The translations under genes were made by a program, and so were the position numbers. The notes under the pieces were generated by a model. That model made no database searches. It was not told the origin of the DNA and saw only the letters and a program-made list of their open reading frames with translations. Shown here one piece after another: positions 26,901-34,781 of a DNA stretch of 64,000 nucleotides (position 1 is its first letter; each line of letters starts with the position of its first letter). The stretch spans positions 817,001-881,000 of the forward strand of contig NZ_CP044310.1 of NCBI RefSeq assembly GCF_009664365.1, read 5' to 3'. Source of the stretch: Paenibacillus xylanilyticus (GTDB taxonomy: Bacteria > Bacillota > Bacilli > Paenibacillales > Paenibacillaceae).

Positions 26901-27457
26901 GTGTATACTTTGAGGACGATATAGTATCCAAATTCATCGATTTTGTTTTAATAACATTTGGTGAAGAAACAATAACTGAGAATCTGGAGTATATCGCTGA
27001 TGCAATTGGTAAGAAAGAAGGTGAAACAGCCAAGGAAATGCTGAGAAAATACTTTATTAATGATTTCTTTAAGGATCACCTCCAAACATATAAGAAGAAA
27101 CCAATTTATTGGTTATTTACATCAGGCAAGCAAAAGGCATTTAACTGTCTAATCTATATGCACCGTTACGATAAGTCTACTCTTTCGAGAATCAGAACGG
27201 ATTATCTGCATGAACTTCAAATTCGGATGGAAGCAGAGAAGAAAACTCTTCTTGATATTATTAATGGAGAAGGTGCGACAAAAGAAATCACCAATGCGAA
27301 AAAAGAGCTGAAGTCACTTGAATTGAAGATTGAGGAACTTCGTGCTTACGATGAGAAGCTTCATCACATGGCAGACATGCAAATTGAGATAGATCTCGAC
27401 GACGGCGTTGCTATAAACTATGCTAAATTTGAAGGCTTACTCGCTCCAATCAAATAA
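23912..27457 (+). CDS. pglX: BREX adenine-specific DNA methyltransferase PglX, 1181 residues
   Basis: ATG 23912 gives the usual PglX start MNKTALKNFA; a longer frame to 23891 lacks the family start. Motif I DPAMGSGH is at about residues 309-316 and the catalytic NPPY at 493-496, both intact, as in N6-adenine methyltransferases. PglX marks host DNA and gives BREX its sequence specificity; the C-terminal 500 residues are the likely recognition part. The gene is noticeably more AT-rich than brxC, pglZ and brxL, which fits frequent exchange of specificity genes. Confidence 0.95.
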   Translation: MNKTALKNFATNARKELIEKVKAKAFRIGITEEIIKKAQFESSDVIYIDGKQLLATEKKQREKLISRIKEIGYKQVVEEVAYTWFNRFTALRFMEVNNYLPSKVKVLSSSNPESSEPDIIKEALTVDLDIDKELVYELKLNNKTEELFKYLVIKQCNSLNTTLPFMFETIDDYKEILFPDGVLAKDSFLREMTNVSSIPESDWEQVEVIGWLYQFYISDEKDRVFKEKAKFKAEEIPYATQLFTPDWIVRYMVQNSLGRYWIEAHSEHKDLKENWEFYLEEKNQESDLEKKLSPFINKELNVEDIKCFDPAMGSGHILVYMFDVLYEIYCKCGYVEREIPKLIIENNLFGLDIDDRAYQLACFSVVMKAMEYNKRFFRSIEKEGLRLNLASIQESNSLTKEEITFIAGENIGNKFDQTKEFIELFKEAKTIGSLIKVSVYPRELLESRLKIIKEQPVDDLFMMATREKSIELLSQLIKQANIMFNHYDVLITNPPYMSSKNMNAVLSTFLGKHYPESKADLFASFMEIDHYLKDYSFYASINQHSWMFLSSFEKLRRKVILNKSIDTMLHLGPRAFEEIGGEVVQSTAFVLRNVAVEQNKGIYVRLTDEKTAKEKREKTLEISQNSAVSYRYLFDQKDFEKIPGCPIAYWASKSIQNMFFENSSLSEIAEPRLGMATADNNRFLRYWYEVDINTIKFSAVSREEAKYSNCRWFPYNKGGEFRKWYGNNEYVVDWEADGKRIRNFVDEKGKVRSHNFNLEYIFNPSITWSALSSGSFSSRYSPQGYLFDNAGSSLFCNDINSLYIILGFLSTKIIDRLFPLINPTLNYQPGTIGTIPMKMSLNENEINSITTIVKENIEIAKREWDSFEISWGFLRHPLLKENNNITNIKSAFLMWNKYNDTQYDKLKNNEVELNKLFINIYNLQNELRPLIDDKDLSFRKANIEREIKSFISYAVGCMFGRYSLDELGIVYAGGKFEPEVYQTFKPDSDGVIPILSGVYFEDDIVSKFIDFVLITFGEETITENLEYIADAIGKKEGETAKEMLRKYFINDFFKDHLQTYKKKPIYWLFTSGKQKAFNCLIYMHRYDKSTLSRIRTDYLHELQIRMEAEKKTLLDIINGEGATKEITNAKKELKSLELKIEELRAYDEKLHHMADMQIEIDLDDGVAINYAKFEGLLAPIK

Positions 27458-27470
27458 ATTGGGTACAATG

Positions 27471-27507
27471 GGGATATACCAGTTATTCTTGGTATATCCC
27501 TGTTTTT
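27471..27507 (+). terminator. Strong terminator between pglX and pglZ
   Basis: GGGATATACCA and TGGTATATCCC pair over 11 bp and are followed by TGTTTTTA. It splits the BREX operon after pglX, so pglZ-brxL must depend on read-through or on their own promoter. Confidence 0.8.
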
Positions 27508-27535
27508 AGCCTGATGAAAAAGGTGTTGATGAATA

Positions 27536-30094
27536 ATGAATATGGATGAAGTTACAAAGGCACTGCAAGAAGCTTTTCTACAGCCTCTTAAAGAGGGGGA
27601 GCAACGCAAGATTATTTTCTGGTTTGATAAAGACCAAGAATTTGTTGAATATATACATGAAATCTCTATAGAGAGTGTCAAGGTACATACATTGACTGAA
27701 GGGAACAGCTTTTATACGAAGGTATTGCTCGAAGAAGAGGATCCGACCTCAAATTACTTGATCTATTCCAACATGGACATGAGGTTGGAGGATAACTGGT
27801 TGTTGGATACGATTCTATACTCGAAGACCTTCTATGCGGACAAGCTATCCCTTATCATGAATGAGCTAAACATTGATCCTTCTCTACGAAGTACGGTTAA
27901 GAAATACGAGAAGTTTTTTGGGAGTAAGGATAGGGTCAAGAAGTTTAAAGGGTTTGAGGTTAGGGAGTTTACTGAGAGCACTATTGAACTGGTAATGATG
28001 AGTGCGTTGTGCAATCTCAGAACGCCTGATTTCGAGGCTGTCTTGAAGATTATACTGATGGATTCTCTTGATGACAGTGAAAATAAGTACCTGGATTCGA
28101 TTGCGAAGTATATTGGGTTAGAGGTATTTTGGAATGCAATAGCCGAGCGGTATGGTTATGAGCCAACCCAAAAGTCACTAAAAACGCTGTTCATTCACTT
28201 AACCATTACTGCACTAAGCCATACGGTAAATGAGGAGCACCTTTCGCTTATCAAAAACTATATTGCTACTCGAAACAAATCAAATGCTCTGGTGTTCATC
28301 GACCACTGGATGCATCATAAATCGGATTATCAATTGTATGACCAGTATGCTGAAATGGTTGAGAAAGAAATCAAGCTTACGGATATCGTAAATCAGCTTC
28401 CTGTTGAGGAATTCAAAGCGTCGGATACGTTCCCGTATTTTGATAAGGCCATTATTATCTACATCGCAAACAGCTTGGAAGATAGGCTGGAGGATTATGA
28501 TACCTATACGAAGCTGATTAACCTACGGAGAGCGAAGCACTACTACAAGCAATATCAGTTCATCTATGAAGCACTTTACTATACCGTTAAGATGTTTGAA
28601 TTCCATAAGAAGTACAGCATGGGCATTCCGAGAAAACAAGCGGTGGATATGTATAAAGCATATGTTAATGATTATCACCAAATGGATATGTTCTATCGAA
28701 AGTTCTATGTTGCTTACGACAATGAATCGAATAGCGAAATCCTAAAAAAACTCAAAGTGATGGTCGAGAACCTATATACGAACTGGTATATGAGCGAATT
28801 AAGCTCACACTGGTCCGCCGCTGTGCACGATGAGATGAAATCAAGTTGGGTTCTGCCAGGGATTCAAAACCAGAAGGATTTCTATCGAAGCTTTGTTGAT
28901 CCGAAAATCTCCAATGGTGATCGAGTATTTGTTATCATATCAGATGCCCTGCGTTATGAGATAGCGGCGGAGTTGGCGGATAAGTTGAATTCGGAGACAA
29001 CGGGAGCTTGCGACATTCAGCCATTGTTAGGCGTACTTCCGTCCGTCACGAAATTGGGTATGGCATCACTTCTGCCGCACAAGAACTTAGAGATCGACTT
29101 GAGTGGTAATGTATTAGTGAATGGCAAGTCTTCAAGTGGCACCGAAAATCGAATTGGAATTCTCCAATCAGCAGTACCTGATAGCACGGCAATACATTTT
29201 CAAGAGCTGAAGAATATGAACAAGGCTGGTCGCAGGGAGACATTAAAGGGTAAGAAACTGGTATATATTTATCACGACAGCATTGATGCAACGGGAGATA
29301 AGGCATCGACCGAGGTCTATACGTTCACAGCGGCTGAGAAAGCTATTGATGAATTGTACGATATAGTTAAAATCATCAAGGATGATTTGAGCGGTACAAA
29401 CATTTTCATCACTGCGGATCATGGGTTCGTTTGTCAACGTGATGCATTGGAAGAGAGTGACAAGATTGAAAAGGAGGGTATTCAAGCGTTTGAGGTCAAA
29501 CGGAGACATCTTTTCTCACAAGAAAATGGAGAACGAAGCGGTCTCCTTGATATCAACATGGATAGTTTAATTAAGAATGAGCATAAGATCACCACTTATG
29601 TTCCGAAGGCGACTATTCGTTTTAAAATTCAAGGTGCTGGTGCTAATTTTGTTCATGGGGGAGCCAGTCTTCAAGAGATCGTTGTGCCGCTCATACAATT
29701 TAAGAACATTCGAGCTGGGCAGAAGAACAGTCGTGAAATCGAGAAAGTGGATGTAAAGCTCACAAATACCACCAGAAAGATCACGAATAGCCTGTTCAAC
29801 CTTACCTTCTTCCAGACGGAGAAAGTGGAGGACAAGCGGCTTCCTCGAACGGTTAAGATCTATATGGTGGATGATGCTGATAACGTGATTAGTAACGAGG
29901 AAATGCTCATCTGTGATCGCACATCAGATAAGCCAGACGAGCGTATATTTAAGCTTCGCTTTGCGTTAAAGTCGATACCATATGATAAGAATAGTAACTA
30001 TTACCTCATTACAAAAGATATTGAGACAAATATCGTCAATGAAAAAACGCAGTTCACAATCAATTTGGGCATTGTTAGTGACTTCGATTTTTAG
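27536..30094 (+). CDS. pglZ: BREX alkaline-phosphatase-fold protein PglZ, 852 residues
   Basis: VIISDALRYE (Asp about 470) and ITADHGF (Asp-His about 628-629) are the metal-binding motifs of the PglZ domain. The length is normal for type 1 BREX. PglZ is essential for both methylation and phage exclusion in studied systems. ATG 27536 follows AAAGGTG. brxL starts 18 bases after its stop with GGAAAGGAGAGG. Confidence 0.95.
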   Translation: MNMDEVTKALQEAFLQPLKEGEQRKIIFWFDKDQEFVEYIHEISIESVKVHTLTEGNSFYTKVLLEEEDPTSNYLIYSNMDMRLEDNWLLDTILYSKTFYADKLSLIMNELNIDPSLRSTVKKYEKFFGSKDRVKKFKGFEVREFTESTIELVMMSALCNLRTPDFEAVLKIILMDSLDDSENKYLDSIAKYIGLEVFWNAIAERYGYEPTQKSLKTLFIHLTITALSHTVNEEHLSLIKNYIATRNKSNALVFIDHWMHHKSDYQLYDQYAEMVEKEIKLTDIVNQLPVEEFKASDTFPYFDKAIIIYIANSLEDRLEDYDTYTKLINLRRAKHYYKQYQFIYEALYYTVKMFEFHKKYSMGIPRKQAVDMYKAYVNDYHQMDMFYRKFYVAYDNESNSEILKKLKVMVENLYTNWYMSELSSHWSAAVHDEMKSSWVLPGIQNQKDFYRSFVDPKISNGDRVFVIISDALRYEIAAELADKLNSETTGACDIQPLLGVLPSVTKLGMASLLPHKNLEIDLSGNVLVNGKSSSGTENRIGILQSAVPDSTAIHFQELKNMNKAGRRETLKGKKLVYIYHDSIDATGDKASTEVYTFTAAEKAIDELYDIVKIIKDDLSGTNIFITADHGFVCQRDALEESDKIEKEGIQAFEVKRRHLFSQENGERSGLLDINMDSLIKNEHKITTYVPKATIRFKIQGAGANFVHGGASLQEIVVPLIQFKNIRAGQKNSREIEKVDVKLTNTTRKITNSLFNLTFFQTEKVEDKRLPRTVKIYMVDDADNVISNEEMLICDRTSDKPDERIFKLRFALKSIPYDKNSNYYLITKDIETNIVNEKTQFTINLGIVSDFDF

Positions 30095-30112
30095 AGGAAA
30101 GGAGAGGAACGA

Positions 30113-32167
30113 ATGGAGTCAATAAGCGAAGGACAAACGATCGATTTAGATAGGAAACTGAATGATGTCTTTTCAGGCAGGGTTGTTCGAAAAGACCTGA
30201 CAAAGCTAATGAAAGAGGGGGCAAATGTCCCTGTTTATGTTCTTGAATATCTTCTTGGTATGTATGCCGCTACAGATGATGAAGATAACATTCAAGAAGG
30301 GATTCAACGGGTAAAGAAGATCCTCTCAGAGAATTTTGTTAGACCAGATGAAGCGGAGAAGGTAAAATCGAGAATTCGGGAACTTGGGCAATATTCCGTT
30401 ATCGATAAGATAACGGTAACGCTCAATGAGAAGATCGATTCCTATGTGGCAGAGTTCTCTAACTTGGGACTAAAAGGGGTTCCGATCTCGCCGAACTATG
30501 TCAAAGAGTACGACAAGCTCTTGGCAGGCGGGATCTGGTGTATGCTGAAGATGGAATACTTCTTTGATGAAGAGGCCAAGAACAACAATCCGTTCAGCAT
30601 CAGTAGCTTGAAGCCGATTCAAATGCCGAACATGGATTTGAACGAGGTGTTTGAGGGTAGGAAGAGCTTCTCGAAAGAGGAATGGATCGATGTACTTATT
30701 CGCTCTACAGGTATGGAGCCGACCCAACTTGAGGACAGAGTGAAGTGGCATCTACTACTTCGACTTGTACCACTTGTTGAAAATAACTATAACATGTGTG
30801 AACTCGGTCCAAGGGGGACTGGTAAATCACATGTGTATAAAGAAATATCGCCTAACTCGATTCTCGTCTCTGGTGGACAATCGACGGTTGCTAACCTTTT
30901 TTACAACATGTCTTCGAAAAAAGTAGGACTTGTTGGAATGTACGATGCGGTGGCATTCGATGAAGTAGCGGGTATAACCTTTAAGGACAAAGATGGTATA
31001 CAAATCATGAAGGATTACATGGCATCGGGATCATTTGCACGGGGAAGAGAAGAGAAGGCTGCTTCTGCTTCCATGGTATTTGTAGGGAACATCAACCAAA
31101 GTCTTGATTCACTAATCAAGACATCCCATCTATTTGCACCGTTCCCTGAAGCAATGGCGAATGACTCTGCATTCTTTGATCGGATGCATTACTACCTCCC
31201 AGGCTGGGAAGTCCCGAAGATGCGACCTGACTTCTTCACAAATAAGTATGGTTTCATCGTCGATTACATGGCTGAATATTTTAGAGAGATGCGGAAGCGT
31301 TCGTTTTCAGATGCTCTGGATCGGTATTTTAGGCTTGGTAACAACCTGAACCAACGTGATGTAATTGCAGTGCGTAAAACGCTATCAGGGTTAGTGAAGC
31401 TTCTGTATCCAGACGGGGAGTATACGAGAGACGACATCGAGGAGATCTTGAAGTATGCTCTCGAAGGTAGAAGAAGGGTCAAGGAACAGCTCAAAAAAAT
31501 AGGCGGGATGGAGTTTTACGATGTCCATTTCTCTTATATCGATAAGGAAACAATGAGCGAAGAATATGTGTCAGTGCCAGAACAAGGCGGTGGAAAGTTG
31601 ATCCCTGAAGGAATGGGCAAACCAGGACATGTATATACGGTTGGTCATGGAGATTCTGGCATGATCGGGGTTTACAAATTGGAGAACCAAGTCGTTTCGG
31701 GGACAGGGAAGTTTGAGAAGTCGGGTGTCGGATCCCATCGAGGAGCTAAAGAGAGCCTGGATACCGCCTTCCGCTACTTCACTTCAAACAGTAAGAGTAT
31801 CAGCGGCTCGATTAGCACGAAGACCAAGGATTATTTGATGCATATTAGTGATTTGCAAGGTATTGGTTTGACGGATGAACTCGCTATAGCTGAATTGATC
31901 GGATTATGTTCTGGTGCATTGGAACGTCCCGTTCAGGAGAATATGGTTGTGCTCGGTAACATGACTGTTGGTGGAACTATTGCAAAGGTCGATGAGTTTG
32001 CTAATACGCTTCAGGTTTGTGTGGATGCAGGAGCGAAGAAAGTTCTGATTCCTGCTTCCTCTGTAGTAGATTTTCAAACGGTTCCTGCTGACCTGTTGAT
32101 AAAGGTTCAGCCTGTATTTTACTCGGATCCAACTGATGCTGTCTTTAAGGCTCTGGGGGTTGTATAA
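30113..32167 (+). CDS. brxL: BREX Lon-like AAA+ protein BrxL, 684 residues
   Basis: A GPRGTGKS Walker A lies at about residues 232-239 and YDAVAFDEVAG supplies Walker B. The C-terminal 200 residues align with the Lon proteolytic domain (MTVGGTIAKV, then GAKKVLIP). By eye, the positions of the Lon Ser-Lys dyad read Thr and Ala, so protease activity is not supported; the domain may be structural. BrxL is the last core gene of type 1 BREX and acts in phage exclusion. The order here is the standard one, and all six genes are intact. Confidence 0.94.
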   Translation: MESISEGQTIDLDRKLNDVFSGRVVRKDLTKLMKEGANVPVYVLEYLLGMYAATDDEDNIQEGIQRVKKILSENFVRPDEAEKVKSRIRELGQYSVIDKITVTLNEKIDSYVAEFSNLGLKGVPISPNYVKEYDKLLAGGIWCMLKMEYFFDEEAKNNNPFSISSLKPIQMPNMDLNEVFEGRKSFSKEEWIDVLIRSTGMEPTQLEDRVKWHLLLRLVPLVENNYNMCELGPRGTGKSHVYKEISPNSILVSGGQSTVANLFYNMSSKKVGLVGMYDAVAFDEVAGITFKDKDGIQIMKDYMASGSFARGREEKAASASMVFVGNINQSLDSLIKTSHLFAPFPEAMANDSAFFDRMHYYLPGWEVPKMRPDFFTNKYGFIVDYMAEYFREMRKRSFSDALDRYFRLGNNLNQRDVIAVRKTLSGLVKLLYPDGEYTRDDIEEILKYALEGRRRVKEQLKKIGGMEFYDVHFSYIDKETMSEEYVSVPEQGGGKLIPEGMGKPGHVYTVGHGDSGMIGVYKLENQVVSGTGKFEKSGVGSHRGAKESLDTAFRYFTSNSKSISGSISTKTKDYLMHISDLQGIGLTDELAIAELIGLCSGALERPVQENMVVLGNMTVGGTIAKVDEFANTLQVCVDAGAKKVLIPASSVVDFQTVPADLLIKVQPVFYSDPTDAVFKALGVV

Positions 32168-32171
32168 GCTT

Positions 32172-32327
32172 ATGGAGGGTAAGATACGATCTTTTCTGAA
32201 CTTGACTATGGATCTGCTTACACCGTTACCTATATCGACCCTGAGGGGAAGTAAAAGTGATATGATTTTTTGGTTAGATAAAGAGGACACTATATACCGT
32301 CTTCAGACCATTTATTCACTTGAATGA
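32172..32327 (+). CDS. Possible small ORF after brxL, 51 residues
   Basis: The ATG lies five bases after the brxL stop without a proper ribosome site. The adjacent frame also reads like protein (AYTVTYIDPEGK), so this may be a frameshifted remnant of a larger gene rather than a real small one. Confidence 0.3.
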   Translation: MEGKIRSFLNLTMDLLTPLPISTLRGSKSDMIFWLDKEDTIYRLQTIYSLE

Positions 32328-32574
32328 AAACCAGAAGAGATTGGGGAGACCGCGGGGTACAGCAAGACTGAAACAACAAGGAAATTGATTGAGATGTCTG
32401 TAAATGATCAGTTCCATGTATGTGAAATCGACTGAAAATGAAAGTTGTCAGGTCGTTGGAAGGGTGGTTTTCGGACTTTTTGGGGATTTACTGCCTGAGA
32501 AAATTCCACTTTCGTTTTTTTTTGAGGTAACTCCCCTGGGATCTTGATCGTTGTCAAAAACATGTAAGTTGCTA

Positions 32575-32626
32575 AAAACCCTGCTGATTATGCTCAAATT
32601 GAGCAAAAAGGCAGGGTTTTCGTTTG
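32575..32626 (+). terminator. Terminator downstream of the BREX operon
   Basis: AAAACCCTGC and GCAGGGTTTT pair around an inner TGCTCAAATTGAGCA hairpin. A moderately T-rich tail follows. The stem works on either strand. Confidence 0.65.
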
Positions 32627-32639
32627 AATACAAGTGAAA

Positions 32640-32831
32640 TCAGAAGAGTTGTGATAAAAGCTCGACATCCTCTTTGGAAATTTGGTTATCTGGAGGAGGA
32701 GGTGGCTGTATAAAAGTCTGAGGCATATTACTTTGCTCGCGTAGGATTTGCAAGACCATCTTCCTGACTTCGTTCGAAACGGATAATTGTCCGCCGTCGT
32801 TGAACAATAACAGTTCGGATAGACAGAGCAT
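32640..32831 (-). CDS. Possible small protein, 63 residues
   Basis: The ORF is open from ATG 32831 with no clear ribosome site. It has a helical middle and a run of five prolines (QPPPPPDNQ). It could be a fragment. It is unrecognised. Confidence 0.3.
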   Translation of the reverse strand: MLCLSELLLFNDGGQLSVSNEVRKMVLQILREQSNMPQTFIQPPPPPDNQISKEDVELLSQLF

Positions 32832-33045
32832 TTTTAAGTTGTCTTAGAGCAAGAAGGTGGGTTTTCTATCATTATATCGAAAATTAGATGAAGGTACAGT
32901 CTAAATCTTAATCATCCCCGAGTTCGATCCAGTGAAACAACGACAAGGGAAAAGTGAGAAACATCCCCCCCAATATCGTACTTATTGCGAGAATTTCACA
33001 AAAACAAAGGGGATTTTGCTAAAAATCAAGTATTCTTCCCTACCT

Positions 33046-33531
33046 TTAGTATTTCTCGATGAAATCCAACAAGGATTGTGCGATAAGGTCCTGGAGTCTG
33101 AAGTGAGGGAACTTCTCAACACAATTTTGGGTGAACCTTCCATAGATTTCTTCGTTCATTTTAATACTCTTTACTAAGAACTGTGAGTTTTTTGAATATA
33201 TCTTCTGATCCAAAACTAATATCGAATTATCATTTTTGTTTTTGACCAAGCTCCTCAACTTCTCTAAATTCTCCTTTAGAAAAATTAGTTCCTCCGAATC
33301 CACGATAGTTTGCTTTTTTGGAGGCATGCTGAATGGATCTCGTAAGAATTTGTAATAGCGGTTATCACGTTTAATAAAAACATAATCTCCAGCTTGCATG
33401 TCTTTGGTAAAGGTACTATAGCTGACCCCGATTTTTTCAGCGACCTCATCTAACGTAAATGACTGAAGTAATTTATTTACCTCCTCAGCTCTTTTATCGT
33501 GTTGCATAGTAAAGAATGTTTCTTTGTTCAT
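33046..33531 (-). CDS. Repressor-like DNA-binding protein, 161 residues
   Basis: AAAGGAG lies ten bases before ATG. Residues 20-45 (FTLDEVAEKIGVSYSTFTKDM) look like a helix-turn-helix and the C-terminal 40 residues (VKSIKMNEEIYGRF, then LQDLIAQSLLDFIEKY) like a ribbon-helix-helix domain. Two ATTC-N3-GAAT palindromes lie just upstream at its own promoter. It probably regulates itself and the divergent genes at 33873 onward. Confidence 0.6.
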   Translation of the reverse strand: MNKETFFTMQHDKRAEEVNKLLQSFTLDEVAEKIGVSYSTFTKDMQAGDYVFIKRDNRYYKFLRDPFSMPPKKQTIVDSEELIFLKENLEKLRSLVKNKNDNSILVLDQKIYSKNSQFLVKSIKMNEEIYGRFTQNCVEKFPHFRLQDLIAQSLLDFIEKY

Positions 33532-33571
33532 TAGTACAGCTCCTTTCTTTTTATATGATGATAGTATTATA

Positions 33572-33602
33572 GATTCGAAGAATCATATTATTCCGAGAAT
33601 AA
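33572..33602. promoter_or_regulatory. Paired palindromic operator candidate
   Basis: GATTCGAAGAATC (33572-33584) and TTATTCCGAGAATAA (33588-33602) share ATTC-N3-GAAT and lie 16 bases apart, beside a minus-strand TATAAT. The rest of the divergent region up to 33872 shows no gene. Confidence 0.5.
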
Positions 33603-33872
33603 GATTTAATACCGCTGTATGAATATGACAATGAAGTGCAAAGTAGTCGTTGCTTTGGTTGCCGCAGGTACATCTGCAAATATCCTAATGTTGACCTGAT
33701 TACATAGCTTATTCACTATTTTACATCCCTCCAATTAATCACTCGATGTACTCACACTCCAGAATTACCTTCTTTGTCAACCCCATTTTGCTCCGACCTG
33801 GTTCGAAGCTTATTGCCTCTCGGATAATTACTTTTTTCGTATTATAGGGAGAGAGTGATAGGGGGAATAAGT

Positions 33873-34667
33873 ATGATTCAAACGATCGGTTGTGAAATAA
33901 ATAGAGCCGAATACACGGTAGATTTAATTTATCTGCGAGATATGATTAGCGGTATTATCCAAGAAGGTGAAGGGTTACGTGAAGAGCTGAATCAAATTGT
34001 AAAGAGGTATGGCGTCCAGGTAGATCTTCGGTCTACAGAAGATGTCACTCGGTTTATTAAGTATGTGCTTAAAGCAGAGGTGGTTAAAGAAAAAAAATTA
34101 ACGAATGAAGCCTTGGACAGATGGTTTGAACAAACCAGGGACGTGTTTTTCATCAAGCTGAAACAGTATAGACGATGCCGTGAAAGATATCAAAAGATAG
34201 CTAAGTTTATCAAGACTCTTACAGTTGCTTTAGATGAATGGAGCAAAAACAGTGTAAAGGTCTTTATAAATTCGAGCTTGAAAAAGACAACTGTTAAACC
34301 TGTGTCCACAGTGAACAAGAATGGCGGTGTATCGATATCACAGCCTGCCTTGCCGTTTTCGATTACAGAGGTTGTAGGATTATTAAACTTCAATGTGGCG
34401 ATTCACTTCAAATCGAACGTTGAAATGGTAAGTTTTTTGAATATGTACGGCGACATTATATGGGAAGACGGCATGGGGAAGCATTTGCTGGTCAGTGGGG
34501 AGATATTATATGCCCAGATGATATTAAGCGAATACGAGATTATCCCGTTCTCGAACAGCGAGGATAAGATGAAACGATTGATTGAGCAGTTCAAACTGGA
34601 GTACAGCAATCCATTAGAAATATCACCAAAGACCATTATCAAAAATAAAAATAGCTCGCCATTATAA
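33873..34667 (+). CDS. Hypothetical protein, 264 residues
   Basis: ATG 33873 has AGGGGGAA upstream, preferred over GTG 33855. The N-terminal 130 residues are helical and basic; residues about 155-230 are alpha/beta (VVGLLNFNVAIHF, then SFLNMYGDIIWEDG). No family is recognised. It is followed by the helicase-like gene in the same direction, so the two may form one unit in the nested element. Confidence 0.55.
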   Translation: MIQTIGCEINRAEYTVDLIYLRDMISGIIQEGEGLREELNQIVKRYGVQVDLRSTEDVTRFIKYVLKAEVVKEKKLTNEALDRWFEQTRDVFFIKLKQYRRCRERYQKIAKFIKTLTVALDEWSKNSVKVFINSSLKKTTVKPVSTVNKNGGVSISQPALPFSITEVVGLLNFNVAIHFKSNVEMVSFLNMYGDIIWEDGMGKHLLVSGEILYAQMILSEYEIIPFSNSEDKMKRLIEQFKLEYSNPLEISPKTIIKNKNSSPL

Positions 34668-34781
34668 ATGCTAAGCAAGGGGCTTAGACGCTATAGAACC
34701 ATAAAGCCATATCCAGGCATTGCAATCTACTATATCCTCTTTATGCAACAGAACATAATGCATAAAGAAGGGGAGATATAA

